Positions 43,049 through 52,142 of a stretch of 64,000 bases of DNA are shown here, piece after piece. Source of the stretch: Streptomyces sp. AA1529 (GTDB taxonomy: Bacteria; Actinomycetota; Actinomycetes; Streptomycetales; Streptomycetaceae). A program made the translations under genes and the position numbers. Every line of letters begins with the position of its first letter. The first letter of the stretch is position 1. The stretch is from the NCBI RefSeq assembly GCF_000280905.1, contig NZ_ALAP01000103.1, positions 62,001 through 126,000 on the forward strand, read 5' to 3'. Below the pieces are notes generated by a model. It was not told where the DNA came from and did no database searches. It saw nothing but the letters and a program-made list of their open reading frames with translations.

Positions 43049-43546
43049 ATGATGGGAACGAGATTACGCAGAGCCGTCACCGCAGCCGCCGGTGTGGCCG
43101 CAATGGCTCTCGCGGGGCTCGCGGCGACACCTGCGGCAGCCGCCGCGTCCGCGCCGTCCGCCGGTGCTGAGGCGCCGCGGGTGTCCGCGTCCGGTTTCTG
43201 GGCCTGTACGGTGCCCGCGGGCAAGACCTACACGGACACCGACCGGCGCTACCGCGGGGACTGCAACCCGAGCGGCTACGGCACCAGCTACTACGTCGTC
43301 GACCCCGCCGACGGTATCTGGGCGTGCACGGTGCCCTCGGGATTCACCTACGACGACACCGACCGGCGCTACCGCGGAGCCTGCAACCCGCAGGGCTACG
43401 GAACGGCCTACCGGCTGCGCGAGCCCCGCACCGGTATCTGGGCCTGCACCGTCCCGTCGGGCTTCTCGTACACCGACACCGACCGGCGCTACCGGGGCCC
43501 ATGCAATCCGCAGGGCTACGGCACCAGCTATCTGCTCGTCGGCTGA
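43049..43546 (+). CDS. Secreted protein with three Cys-paired repeats
   Basis: 165 residues. The N-terminal 36 form a Sec signal peptide (RLRRA, then a hydrophobic Ala/Leu run ending at AAAA). The mature part is three consecutive repeats of about 40 residues, each with WACTVP, then DTDRRYRG, then CNPxGYGT, so each has two cysteines that could form one disulfide. I recognise no functional family. ATG 43049 is ten bases after AGGAGGAG. Confidence 0.8.
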   Translation: MMGTRLRRAVTAAAGVAAMALAGLAATPAAAAASAPSAGAEAPRVSASGFWACTVPAGKTYTDTDRRYRGDCNPSGYGTSYYVVDPADGIWACTVPSGFTYDDTDRRYRGACNPQGYGTAYRLREPRTGIWACTVPSGFSYTDTDRRYRGPCNPQGYGTSYLLVG

Positions 43547-43751
43547 CCAGTCCGAGAGCGGCGGTGGCCCGGCCCGCGGGGGCGGGTCACCGGCGGTGCC
43601 GCCCACCCGGGCCGGAGGAGCCCCGGTGCCCTCCCGGACGTCGTGACGCCCGGCCCCCCGGCAGCCCCGTCCCACCCGGTCCGCCTGCGGCGCGGACGCC
43701 GCAGGCGGACCGGGACGAGCGCGACAACAGCGCAGCCGCTCCCGCGCACCC

Positions 43752-43910
43752 CCCACGCTGCTCCTCACCGCGACCGGCTCGCTCGCCGCCACCCGCCCGA
43801 CCCTGTCGCCGATGCTGACCGGCGTCACCCGCGCCGTCGAGATCCCCGAAGCGGGGCACCGGCCGACGGAGGAGAACCCCGAGGCCGTGGCGCGCGAGAG
43901 CCGCGCGTTC
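43752..43910 (+). pseudogene. Alpha/beta-hydrolase C-terminal fragment
   Basis: About 53 codons resembling the end of an alpha/beta hydrolase: PTLLLTATGSLA, then IPEAGHRPTEENPEAVA with the terminal catalytic His, then RAF. No start, nucleophile region or upstream domain is present. It lies in the 550-base gap 43547-44096, which otherwise shows nothing. Confidence 0.45.
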
Positions 43911-44096
43911 ACCACCGGCCGACGCGTTCGGGGCAGTCCGTGCCGACCGGCCCGCACCGGGTGGGCGCCGGAGCCGTCGGCGTGTGGTGCCGGCGTCGTC
44001 CGGCGGCGGCACACGTAACGTGGCGGCAGGAGGCGGGCGCGCCCGGCGGACAGCGTGGCTCGGGGCCGGCTGCCGGTCGCCGGGAGGAGGAGAGAC

Positions 44097-44684
44097 GTGG
44101 ACGCGAATGCCTGGGACGAGCGGTACAGGGCGGCGGAGCGCCTGTGGCCGGCCGAGCCCAACCGGTGGGTGGCCCGGGAGGCGGCCGGGCTGGCGCCGGG
44201 CCGGGCGCTGGATCTGGCCGCGGGGGAGGGCCGCAATGCCCTGTGGCTGGCCGGACGCGGGTGGCGGGTGGATGCCGTCGACTTCTCGCCTGTCGCCGTC
44301 CGGCGCATCGCCGAGGCAGCGGACCGCCGGCGGGCGCAGGTGCGGGCCGTGGAGGCCGACGTCACCCGGTACGCGGCCGAAGAGGCCGCGTACGACCTGG
44401 TTCTCCTCTCCTACCTGCAACTGCCTCCGCGGGACATGGCGCCGGTGCTCGCCCTGGCGTGCCGGGCCGCCCGGCGCGGCGGCACCCTGCTGCTGGTCGG
44501 CCACGACGTGGCCAATCTCGAGCACGGGACGGGCGGACCGCAGGATCCGCAGGTGCTGTCCAGCGTGGAGGGAGTCGAGGCCGCCTGGGAACCGTGCGCC
44601 GATGTCGTGACGTCGGAGGTCGCACGCCGCCCGGTGGGCGGGGCCGAGGCCCTGGACACGGTGGTCCGCGCCGTCCGCCGGTGA
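44097..44684 (+). CDS. Class I SAM methyltransferase
   Basis: 195 residues of the TehB/methyltransferase-25 type: NAWDERY start, SAM motif LDLAAGEGRNALWLAGRGW and acidic strand DAVDFSPVAV. The acceptor is unknown. GTG 44097 is chosen for the excellent GGGAGGAGGAG ribosome-binding site; a longer frame exists upstream without support. Confidence 0.83.
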   Translation: MDANAWDERYRAAERLWPAEPNRWVAREAAGLAPGRALDLAAGEGRNALWLAGRGWRVDAVDFSPVAVRRIAEAADRRRAQVRAVEADVTRYAAEEAAYDLVLLSYLQLPPRDMAPVLALACRAARRGGTLLLVGHDVANLEHGTGGPQDPQVLSSVEGVEAAWEPCADVVTSEVARRPVGGAEALDTVVRAVRR

Positions 44685-44927
44685 GGTGGCCCGAAAGTTC
44701 CGCCGCGCCCGCCGCCTCTCGGCGGGCCCGGTCATTGATTGACATGAGCATGAAATGTCTGCGGTGAGTCGCTCCTCCCGTGTCGCCGCCGGCGGGTGTG
44801 GGTGCCGTTCCGGGGTCACCGGGCCCCGCCGCCGGCGGGCGGTCCCGGCCCGGCCTCTTTCTCCGGTTCACCCCGGGTACCCGGCGGCCGTGCCGCTCGG
44901 TGGCGGAGGTGCCGGGCCGCTGCGGAA

Positions 44928-44980
44928 TATACCCGGGGGGGTACGAGTGTTACGCTGATCGGCATACCCACGGGGGTAAT
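44928..44980 (+). promoter_or_regulatory. Two CsoR/CstR-type boxes upstream of the sulfur operon
   Basis: ATACCCGGGGGGGTAC (44929-44944) and ATACCCACGGGGGTAAT (44964-44980) flank the likely -10 region. Both follow the ATACCC-GGGTAT layout of CsoR-family operators, and the second is matched in reverse orientation at 47949-47965. AAGGAG at 44991-44996 is the ribosome-binding site. Confidence 0.7.
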
Positions 44981-45003
44981 TTTCTCGGGAAAGGAGTACC
45001 CCG

Positions 45004-46362
45004 GTGTTCTTCGTCGACACGATCGAGATCGAGGGCCTGGGCAACCGCAGCTACCTCGCAGGTGGGACGCGAACGGCAGTGGCGGTGGACCCGCCTCGCG
45101 ACATCGACCAGGTGCTGGCGGCCGCCGCCCGGCGGGGAGTGCGCATCTCCCACGTGGTGGAGACGCACATCCACAACGACTACGTCACCGGCGGCCTGGA
45201 GCTCGCCCGGATCACCGGAGCCGACTATCTCGTCCCGGCCGGTGCGCGGGTCTCGTTCCCCCGGATCCCGGTCGCCGACGGGGACACCGTCGACATCGAC
45301 CCGGACCTGACGCTGGCGGCCGTGGCCACACCGGGACACACGCCGCACCACACCGCCTACGTACTCGGCGAAGCGGGACGCCCGGTCGCCGCGTTCACGG
45401 GCGGCTCCCTCCTCATCGGCACCGTCGGCCGCCCGGACCTCGTCGAGCCGCGACTGACCGAGCAGTTGGCGCACGCCCAGCACGCCTCGGCCCACCGTCT
45501 CGCCGACGCCCTGCCCGATGAGACCGCGGTCCTGCCCACGCACGGATTCGGCAGCTTCTGCTCCTCCGCCCAGGCCGACGGCGACACCACGACCATCGGA
45601 ACGGAGAAGGCCGCCAACACGGCCCTCACCTCCGACGCGGACACCTTCGTCGCCGAGCTGCTCGCCGGGCTGGAGGACGTGCCCGCCTACTACGCGCACA
45701 TGGGCCCCGCCAATGCCCAGGGGCCTGCCCCCGTCGATCTGACCCGGCCCGCGGTCGCGGACCCGGAGGAGATCGCCGCGCGGCTCACGGCGGGTGAGTG
45801 GGTGGTCGACCTGCGCCACCGGGTCGCCTTCGCGGAAGGCCATGTCGCCGGCTCGTTCAACTTCGAGGCGGAGGGCAAGCTCGCCACGTATCTGGCCTGG
45901 ATGATTCCGTGGGGCAAGCCGGTCACCCTGCTCGCGGAATCGGCGGAGCAACTGGCCGCCGCGCAGCGGGAACTGGTCCGTGTCGGCATCGACCGGCCCG
46001 CCTCCGCGGCGACCGGCGGCCCTGCGGCCTGGCTTCGCGACGGGGAGAGCCCCGCCTCCTTCCCCCGGGCCACGTTCGCGGAACTGGCGGCGCGGGACGA
46101 GGGGGACGTCGTCGTCCTCGACGTGCGCCGCGACTCCGAGCGCGCCGCGGGACGGATAGCCGGGTCGGTCCACATTCCGATCCACGAGGTGCACAACAGG
46201 CTCGGTGAGGTGCCCGACGGAACGGTCTGGGTGCACTGCGCCGGTGGCATGCGCGCCGGTGTCGCAGCTTCGCTGCTGGACGCCGCGGGGCGGCGGGTCG
46301 TTGCCGTGGACGACGGCTTCGACGCGGCCGTCGAGGCCGGACTGGCCGTCGTCAGCGGCTGA
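45004..46362 (+). CDS. Persulfide dioxygenase-rhodanese fusion
   Basis: 452 residues. A metallo-beta-lactamase domain (about 1-240) has the metal motif THIHNDYVTGG plus PGHTPHH. Two rhodanese-like domains follow: the first (about 255-345) is inactive, and the second (about 355-452) has Cys412 in VHCAGGMRAG. This matches CstB-type enzymes that oxidise persulfide and produce thiosulfate or sulfite. It is the first gene of a sulfide-detoxification operon under CsoR/CstR-type boxes. Confidence 0.9.
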   Translation: MFFVDTIEIEGLGNRSYLAGGTRTAVAVDPPRDIDQVLAAAARRGVRISHVVETHIHNDYVTGGLELARITGADYLVPAGARVSFPRIPVADGDTVDIDPDLTLAAVATPGHTPHHTAYVLGEAGRPVAAFTGGSLLIGTVGRPDLVEPRLTEQLAHAQHASAHRLADALPDETAVLPTHGFGSFCSSAQADGDTTTIGTEKAANTALTSDADTFVAELLAGLEDVPAYYAHMGPANAQGPAPVDLTRPAVADPEEIAARLTAGEWVVDLRHRVAFAEGHVAGSFNFEAEGKLATYLAWMIPWGKPVTLLAESAEQLAAAQRELVRVGIDRPASAATGGPAAWLRDGESPASFPRATFAELAARDEGDVVVLDVRRDSERAAGRIAGSVHIPIHEVHNRLGEVPDGTVWVHCAGGMRAGVAASLLDAAGRRVVAVDDGFDAAVEAGLAVVSG

Positions 46363-46461
46363 GACGCGCAGGGCTCGGACGGCCCGGCCCCGTTCCGCAC
46401 CCGAAACGAGAGCCCGGCGAGAACCCGACCGGGAACCCGAACGAGAAAGGCGACATCGACG

Positions 46462-46827
46462 ATGTTCCTCTTCCGCAGAAGCGCACCGCGCCTGTCCGTG
46501 GACGAGGCCCGTACCCGCACCGCCGGGGACCGGGCTGAAGCGGTTCTGCTGGACGTGCGCGAGAAGTCCGAATGGAAGGCGGGGCACGCCCCGGGTGCCG
46601 TGCACGCCCCGCTGACCGGGCTGGCCGCGGGTGCGGACCTGCCCGCGGCCGCACAGCGCCGTCCGCTGGTGGTGATCTGCCGCAGCGGGCACCGCTCCCA
46701 GCAGGCCGCGAAGCTGCTCACCGAGCGGAACTCGGACGCGGTGGACGTCGAGGGCGGCATGAACGCGTGGGCCGCCGCCGGGCTCCCGGTCGTCGACGAA
46801 CGCGGGAACACCGGCTCGATAGCGTGA
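46462..46827 (+). CDS. Single-domain rhodanese
   Basis: 121-residue sulfurtransferase. The active Cys73 is in VICRSGHRS, with the usual DVREKSEWKAGHAPGA and GGMNAWAAAGLPV flanks. It moves sulfane sulfur between persulfides and acceptors. It overlaps the exporter gene by four bases (GTGA). Confidence 0.92.
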   Translation: MFLFRRSAPRLSVDEARTRTAGDRAEAVLLDVREKSEWKAGHAPGAVHAPLTGLAAGADLPAAAQRRPLVVICRSGHRSQQAAKLLTERNSDAVDVEGGMNAWAAAGLPVVDERGNTGSIA

Positions 46828-47567
46828 GCCTCCTGATCGTCGCCCTGATCGCCGGGGCCGTCGTCGGCCTGGCCCTGGGAGCACTCGGCGGTGGTGGCAG
46901 CGTGCTCGCCGTCCCGGCGCTGATCTATCTGCTGGGGTTCTCACCGGCGTCCGCGACCACCGCCAGCCTGATCATCGTCACCGCGACCTCGGCCACCGCC
47001 CTGTACGTCCACGCCCGGGACGGCAACGTCGTGTGGCGGACCGGGACGCTGTTCGCGGCCGCGGGAATCGTGCCGGCGTTCCTGGCCGGGGCCGCCGCGG
47101 GCCGCCTCCCGGCAGCCGCACTCACCACCGCCTTCGCGGTCGTCGCCGCGCTGGCCGCCCTGCGCATGCTGCGGCCCTCGGACTCCGAGCCGCCCGAGCG
47201 GACACGTCCCGCCGGAGCGGCGGGGGCCGGCGCCGGTCTGGGAGCCGTGACGGGATTCCTCGGCGTCGGCGGCGGGTTCCTCGCGGTCCCCGCGCTGGTG
47301 GGGGTCCTCGGGCTGCGGATGAAGCAGGCCGTGGGCACCAGCCTGCTGGTCATCACCGTGAACTCGCTGGCCGCACTGACGGCGCGGGCGGGCGGCGGCG
47401 GGGACCTGCGCTGGGAGGTGATCGCCCCGTTCACCGGAGCCGCGATCCTCGGGGCCTGGGACGGCAAACGCCTTGCCACGAAGATCACCGGCCGCTCCCT
47501 GCAACGGATCTTCGCCTTCGTCCTGCTGGCGGTGGCGGCCTTCATGCTCGTGGACGTGATCGTCTGA
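46824..47567 (+). CDS. TauE/SafE-type sulfite exporter
   Basis: 247-residue membrane protein with about eight helices in two inverted halves, each opening with a Gly-rich motif (GALGGGGSVLAVPALIYLLG and GFLGVGGGFLAVPALVGVLG), the TSUP family signature. It probably exports sulfite or another oxidised sulfur product of the upstream enzymes. GTG 46824 overlaps the rhodanese stop. Confidence 0.9.
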   Translation: MSLLIVALIAGAVVGLALGALGGGGSVLAVPALIYLLGFSPASATTASLIIVTATSATALYVHARDGNVVWRTGTLFAAAGIVPAFLAGAAAGRLPAAALTTAFAVVAALAALRMLRPSDSEPPERTRPAGAAGAGAGLGAVTGFLGVGGGFLAVPALVGVLGLRMKQAVGTSLLVITVNSLAALTARAGGGGDLRWEVIAPFTGAAILGAWDGKRLATKITGRSLQRIFAFVLLAVAAFMLVDVIV

Positions 47568-47644
47568 GCGCGTGGGCCGCCGGGCATCCGGGGTGGACGG
47601 CTCGGCACCCACGGGCCCGGGGCGGCGGCCCCGGGGCGGTCGGG

Positions 47645-47932
47645 TCAGGCCAGGGAGAGGAAGAGTTTCTCCAGCCGGGCGCGCATCTCGTCCCGGTCCT
47701 CTCCGGAGCGGCTGCTGTCCTCCATGTCGGTCAGGCACTGCTGCAGCCCGGTGGCGATGATCGCGAACCCGGCCCGGTCCAGTGCCCGGGACGCGGCCGC
47801 CAGCTGCGTGACGACCTCCTCGCAGTCCCGCCCCTCCTCGATCATCCGGATCACCCCGGAGATCTGGCCCTGCGCCCGGCGCAGCCGGTTGAGGACCGAC
47901 TTCAGTTCCGCTGCCGCCAGATCAAGCTCCAT
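47645..47932 (-). CDS. CstR-like persulfide-sensing repressor
   Basis: 95-residue CsoR-family helical protein. Cys37 (GRDCEEV) and Cys66 (LQQCLTD) are kept, but the position of the copper-ligand His of CsoR is Gly62, so copper binding is unlikely and a dithiol persulfide sensor (CstR) is favoured. The sulfur-gene context agrees. ATG 47932 is preferred over GTG 47938 because GAGGAG then sits five bases upstream. It diverges from the rhodanese-membrane gene, with a box between them. Confidence 0.85.
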   Translation of the reverse strand: MELDLAAAELKSVLNRLRRAQGQISGVIRMIEEGRDCEEVVTQLAAASRALDRAGFAIIATGLQQCLTDMEDSSRSGEDRDEMRARLEKLFLSLA

Positions 47933-47948
47933 CAGCACTCCTCATAAA

Positions 47949-47970
47949 ATACCCCCACGGGTAATATACT
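47949..47970 (+). promoter_or_regulatory. CsoR/CstR box overlapping a -10
   Basis: ATACCCCCACGGGTAAT (47949-47965) is close to the reverse complement of the box at 44964-44980. TATACT (47965-47970) is a good -10 for the gene at 48012, so repressor binding should block it. Confidence 0.7.
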
Positions 47971-48011
47971 GCCCCGAGGGGGCACACCGAAAGAAAAGGA
48001 TGACATCTGCC

Positions 48012-48587
48012 ATGACCACGCCCACCGCCCTCGGTACCGGAGAAGCCCGCACCCGGCTGCACGAGCTGACCGTCATCGACGTCCGCACCCCCGGCGAATA
48101 CGCCGGCGGGCACCTGCCCGGCGCGCTGAACGTCCCCCTCGACCAGATCCCGCGGGCCCTGCCCGACATCCGCCACGCGGCCGACCGCGGCGACATCCTG
48201 GTGGTCTGCGCGTCCGGCGCCCGGTCCGAGAACGCCTGCCGGATCCTCGCCGAGAACGGCATCGAGACCGCCACCCTCTCCGGCGGCACCGGCGCCTGGG
48301 CCGCCGACGGCCACGACCTGCACCGCCCGCAGGGCGCCGGCGGCGCCACCTGGGGCATGGAGCGGCAGGTCCGCTTCACCGCGGGAACGGTCGTCCTCCT
48401 CGGCCTCCTCCTCGGTCTGCTGGTCCACCCGGCCTTCCAACTGCTCTCCGCCGGTATCGCCGCCGGGCTGGTCTTCTCGGCCCTCACCAACACCTGCGGC
48501 ATGGCCGCCCTGCTGGCGAAGCTGCCCCACAACCGCCCCCGCGCCGCTGACCTCGACGCCACCCTGGCCGAACTCCGCAACCGCTGA
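48012..48587 (+). CDS. Rhodanese with C-terminal membrane domain
   Basis: 191 residues: a rhodanese domain (about 1-105; Cys66 in VVCASGARS) followed by a DUF2892-type membrane hairpin (two hydrophobic helices, about 118-165, with the segment TNTCGMA). Such fusions pass sulfane sulfur at the membrane. AAAGGA lies 11 bases before ATG 48012; ATG 48000 is an in-frame alternative. Confidence 0.88.
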   Translation: MTTPTALGTGEARTRLHELTVIDVRTPGEYAGGHLPGALNVPLDQIPRALPDIRHAADRGDILVVCASGARSENACRILAENGIETATLSGGTGAWAADGHDLHRPQGAGGATWGMERQVRFTAGTVVLLGLLLGLLVHPAFQLLSAGIAAGLVFSALTNTCGMAALLAKLPHNRPRAADLDATLAELRNR

Positions 48588-48710
48588 GCCGCGCTCCGCG
48601 GCCACGGCGCCTCCGGCCCGGCGGGGAACCGGCAGGGGCCGGGCGAGCAGGCCGGCGGACGGACCGGAGGAGAGCCGGCCCGGTCGGCGGCCGGCAGACC
48701 GGACGTCCCC

Positions 48711-49883
48711 TCAGGCGGTGTCCCGCATCCGGGCGGAGAGGTCGGCCCCCGGATGGAAGTTGGGGCGCTGTTCCACCTCGTCGTAGTAGCGGTGGAAGAC
48801 CGGAGTGAGGCCACCGGAGACCGGAGGAACGATCCAGCTCCAGTCCGCGGTGACGGTACGGCCCTGCTGCTCCTCCTTCGCGAGGTGGGCGAGGAAGCGG
48901 CGGGACTCCGTGTGGTGGTCGCTGATGCGCACCCCCGCGGCCTGGAAGGAGTGCAGTACGGCGACGTTGATCTCGACGACCGCGCGGTCCCGCCAGAGCG
49001 TGGCCTCGCTGCTGGTGTCGAGGCCCAGACAGGCGGCCACCGTGGGCAGCAGGTTGTAGCGGTCCTCGTCGACGAGGTTGCGGGCGCCTATCTCGGTGCC
49101 CATGTACCAGCCGTTGAACGGGGCGAGGGGATAGTCGACGCCGCCGATCCGCAGCCGCATGCTGGATATCACCGGAACCGCGTACCAGCGCAGGCCGAGT
49201 TGGTCGATCCGGCTGCAGTCCGGATGCCGCAGCGGGACCTCCAGAACCGTGTCGGGCGGGAGGTCGAAGAGCCGGGGCTTGTCGCCGGGGGTGTCCACGA
49301 CGAGCGGCAGCACGTCGAACATCCCCTCCGGGCCCTGCCAGCCCAGGCGCCGCACCGCCGCCGTCAGGTCGGCGCTCACCGGGTCGCCCAGCACGCTGCC
49401 GTCCGCACGGCGATGGCCCGCGTACCGGACGAGTTGGTCGTTCCAGACCCGAGGCGCGGGACGTGCGGGCGTGTCGGGCGCGAAGACGGAGATCACGGGG
49501 CGGATGCGGCCGCCGTTGGTGGCCTGGCGCAGGTGATCGGTGAGGTGGTGGTGGATCTCCTCGGCCGCGTGCGCGTTCCGGCGGTCCAGCACCCGCAGGC
49601 TCTGCCAGTACAGACGTCCGATGCAGCGGGCGGAGTTGCGCCACGCCACCCGAGCTCCCCAGGTCAGCTCCTCCGGGGTGTGCCAGTAGCTGCCGGTCGC
49701 GTCGATGGCGGCCCGGACCTGCTGCAGCCGGGTGCCGAGCGGAATCGGCAGTGCCGGGTGCTCGGCGTGGAACTGGTGGAGGAACTCCTCCGCCTCGTCC
49801 CGGTCGGCGACAGGGCCCCCGGACGGTCCGGGGAGGCCGGAGGCGGCGGAGGACGCCGCTACGGGACAGGCATCGAAGTGCAC
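48711..49883 (-). CDS. Bacterial nitric-oxide synthase oxygenase
   Basis: 390 residues, oxygenase domain only, as in bacterial NOS. The haem-ligand Cys87 is in WRNSARCIGR. The arginine-binding Glu lies in the NGWYMGTEIGARNL segment, and the pterin/dimer region TADWSWIVPPVSGG is present. It oxidises L-arginine to citrulline and NO using an external reductase. GTG 49883 has GAGG five bases upstream; ATG 50015 would add 44 low-complexity residues. It is downstream of a P450 in the same orientation, an arrangement known from thaxtomin (TxtD/TxtE) and rufomycin/ilamycin clusters, where NO is used for aromatic nitration. Confidence 0.93.
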   Translation of the reverse strand: MHFDACPVAASSAASGLPGPSGGPVADRDEAEEFLHQFHAEHPALPIPLGTRLQQVRAAIDATGSYWHTPEELTWGARVAWRNSARCIGRLYWQSLRVLDRRNAHAAEEIHHHLTDHLRQATNGGRIRPVISVFAPDTPARPAPRVWNDQLVRYAGHRRADGSVLGDPVSADLTAAVRRLGWQGPEGMFDVLPLVVDTPGDKPRLFDLPPDTVLEVPLRHPDCSRIDQLGLRWYAVPVISSMRLRIGGVDYPLAPFNGWYMGTEIGARNLVDEDRYNLLPTVAACLGLDTSSEATLWRDRAVVEINVAVLHSFQAAGVRISDHHTESRRFLAHLAKEEQQGRTVTADWSWIVPPVSGGLTPVFHRYYDEVEQRPNFHPGADLSARMRDTA

Positions 49884-50007
49884 GGGTACCTCACAGGGGG
49901 CGGAGGCCGCCCATGTCGCAGGCGAAGCCGGCCGACTGCGGCCTCGGGGAGCAAAGGTAGAGGTTAACGCCCCTGTCCAGCGGGCCGGGAGGCCGGAGGT
50001 CCCGGAA

Positions 50008-50021
50008 ACCGACATGTCGGT
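50008..50021. promoter_or_regulatory. 14-bp palindrome upstream of NOS
   Basis: ACCGACATGTCGGT is perfectly self-complementary and sits 125 bases before the chosen NOS start, in the gap after the P450. It may be an operator giving NOS its own control. Confidence 0.4.
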
Positions 50022-50132
50022 GTTCAGTTCCCGCGCACCGGGCCGTCGCCGGCGCGCGGCTTCGCCGCGGGTGCCCCGGAGGCGCCGGACGCCCTCGTGG
50101 GCGGCGGGCGGCCGGGGCGCATCCCCCGGAGG

Positions 50133-51365
50133 TCAGGCGGGGCGCAGGACCACCGGAAGGCTGGTCATGCCGGACAGCAGGTTCGAATAGACCCGGCGGG
50201 GCTCCCCGTTCGGTTCGATCGTGGCCACGATGTCGCGGAGCGCGGTGAGCATGGCCGCGATCTCGGCGCGCCCGAGGTAGGCGCCGAGGCAGAAGTGCGG
50301 CCCGTAGCCGAAGGCGATGTGCTTGTTCGGGGTACGGGCCAGGTCGAAGCGGCCCGGGTCCGCGAAGACCTCTTCATCCATGTTGGCCGAGTTGTTCCAG
50401 AGAGTGACGATGTCGCCGGCCTTGATCTCCTGCCCCCGGTCGCCGACCGGAACATCCTCCAGCGCGGACCGGCCGAAGTGGATCGCGGGCGTCGTCCAGC
50501 GCAGGACCTCCTCGACGGCGGTGGAGACCTCCACCTCGCCCTTCAACAGCGCACGCCACTGATCCGGGTGTTCGAGGAACGCCGCTACGGCACCCGTCAT
50601 CGAGAGCCGGCTGGTCTCGTCGCCGCCGAGGATGAGGCTGTAGCAGTTGACGACGATCTCGTCCATCGTGAGCGGCTTGCCCTCGAGGGTGCCGGTGGCG
50701 AGCATGCTGACCGCGTCCGTACCGGGGTTCTTCCGGCGCTCGGTGGCCAGCTTCTCGAAGTAGGCGAGAATGTCGTTGCGTGCCTGCCAGGCGACAGCGG
50801 GGGACTGGGCCGCCCCGTCCGATCCCAGCGCCGCCTCGGTGCACTCCAGTACGAAGGGACGGTCCGCCTGGGGCACTGCCATGAGGTCGCAGATCGCGTT
50901 GAGCGGGATGTGCGCGGCCACGTCCCGCGCGAAGTCGCACTCCTCCCGCGCGACGGCGTCGAGCAGCAACTGCCGGGCGGCCGCGTGGATGTTCTCCACC
51001 ACCCCGGTGAGCACCCGCGGCGAGAACGCCTTGAGCAGGATCCTGCGCAGATCGTTGTGGCGCGGACCGTCCGTCACCGCGGCCATCATGCCCGCCGCCG
51101 AGTCACCGCTCATGAGGAGCGTGGTGAGCACATTCCCCTTCTCGGAGGTGAAGCGCGCGGTGTCGCGGTAGAGGGTGGAGACGTCCTCGTACCGCGTGAC
51201 GACCCAGAAGCCCTCCGACCCGCCCACCGGCCGGTGCTTGTAGAAGGGCTGCTCCTTCCGCAGCCGTTGCCACACCTGGGTGAGGTCATACTCGGCGTGC
51301 GTGCGCGGATCGGCCAGATCCAGTGTGTCCAGAGCACCGGAATCGGGCGTGATGAGGCTGGACAT
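50133..51365 (-). CDS. Cytochrome P450
   Basis: 410 residues. The haem-binding loop FGYGPHFCLG has Cys359. The I-helix reads GGDETSR (the usual AGxxT with Gly for Ala), the K-helix ExxR is EEVLR, and FxxDxxRHN is reduced to FGRSALED. It is co-directional with NOS and the methyltransferase. Candidate roles are NO-dependent nitration of an aromatic residue (TxtE/RufO-like) or beta-hydroxylation of a carrier-bound amino acid; sequence alone does not decide. Confidence 0.88.
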   Translation of the reverse strand: MSSLITPDSGALDTLDLADPRTHAEYDLTQVWQRLRKEQPFYKHRPVGGSEGFWVVTRYEDVSTLYRDTARFTSEKGNVLTTLLMSGDSAAGMMAAVTDGPRHNDLRRILLKAFSPRVLTGVVENIHAAARQLLLDAVAREECDFARDVAAHIPLNAICDLMAVPQADRPFVLECTEAALGSDGAAQSPAVAWQARNDILAYFEKLATERRKNPGTDAVSMLATGTLEGKPLTMDEIVVNCYSLILGGDETSRLSMTGAVAAFLEHPDQWRALLKGEVEVSTAVEEVLRWTTPAIHFGRSALEDVPVGDRGQEIKAGDIVTLWNNSANMDEEVFADPGRFDLARTPNKHIAFGYGPHFCLGAYLGRAEIAAMLTALRDIVATIEPNGEPRRVYSNLLSGMTSLPVVLRPA

Positions 51366-51419
51366 GCAGGGTGACTCGCCTTCGGTACGGAGGTGCTGCG
51401 GAGCTGCGCCGGAAGGCCC

Positions 51420-52142
51420 CTACCCGGGGCGCCCTCCTGCGGAGCCGTTCGTGTAGGTGTAGAGCCGGGTGCTGTAGTAGTCGGCATCCGGTGAGGCGAG
51501 GGTGTCGCCCGACTGCGCCCATACGCCGCGCTGTTCCACCTCGGGCAGGAGGCTCGATCCCACGAAGCACAGCACCGCGTCGCGTGGGAGCCGGGCGAGT
51601 GACGCCTCGATGTTGTCGAGTACTGCCGCGGCGACGGCCGCCGAGAAGGGCTCGTAGAAGTAGAAGAACCCTGCGTCGTCGGGGATGGCGAACTCGCGGG
51701 CGTCCTGGTGGTGGATCTCGATCGGGCTCCGGTGCGCCGGCGGGTTCCGGACGGTGTGCTCGACGTTCTCCCTGGCCGTCGCACAGAGCTCGGAGGAGAA
51801 GTCCACCCCGATGACCCGCTTGAAGGGATGCTCGGCGGCGATGAGCAGCACGCGTCCCTTGCCCGAGCCGAAGTCGACGAAGGAGATCTCCTCGTGCCGG
51901 ACAGCGGTCGCGGCGAGCGCGGCGCGCACGGTCCGGACCGGCGTCGGGGAATAGCGGGAATTGTTCTCCAGGGTGCGGTCGTCCGCCTCCAGAACCTCCC
52001 AGGGCTCAACCGGCTTGCCCGTCTCCACCCCGAGGGATGCATCGAACCCCTCGATGTCGTCGATCTCCGCCAGGGTGAGGTCGAACTGCCGCTGCTTTTC
52101 CAGGATCTCGAGAGCGCTGTGCCGGGCATTGCTTTCTGACAT
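51420..52142 (-). CDS. SAM-dependent methyltransferase
   Basis: 240 residues. The SAM motif FVDFGSGKGRVLL and VIGVDFSSELC are canonical, and the later segment FFYFYEPFSA replaces the usual catalytic loop. A helical N-terminal 70 residues precede the fold. It is the first gene of the leftward MT-P450-NOS run, with 54 bases to the P450, and divergent from the NRPS. The likely acceptor is the peptide product or its nitrated precursor. ATG 52142 is chosen; the frame continues 57 codons without support. Confidence 0.82.
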   Translation of the reverse strand: MSESNARHSALEILEKQRQFDLTLAEIDDIEGFDASLGVETGKPVEPWEVLEADDRTLENNSRYSPTPVRTVRAALAATAVRHEEISFVDFGSGKGRVLLIAAEHPFKRVIGVDFSSELCATARENVEHTVRNPPAHRSPIEIHHQDAREFAIPDDAGFFYFYEPFSAAVAAAVLDNIEASLARLPRDAVLCFVGSSLLPEVEQRGVWAQSGDTLASPDADYYSTRLYTYTNGSAGGRPG

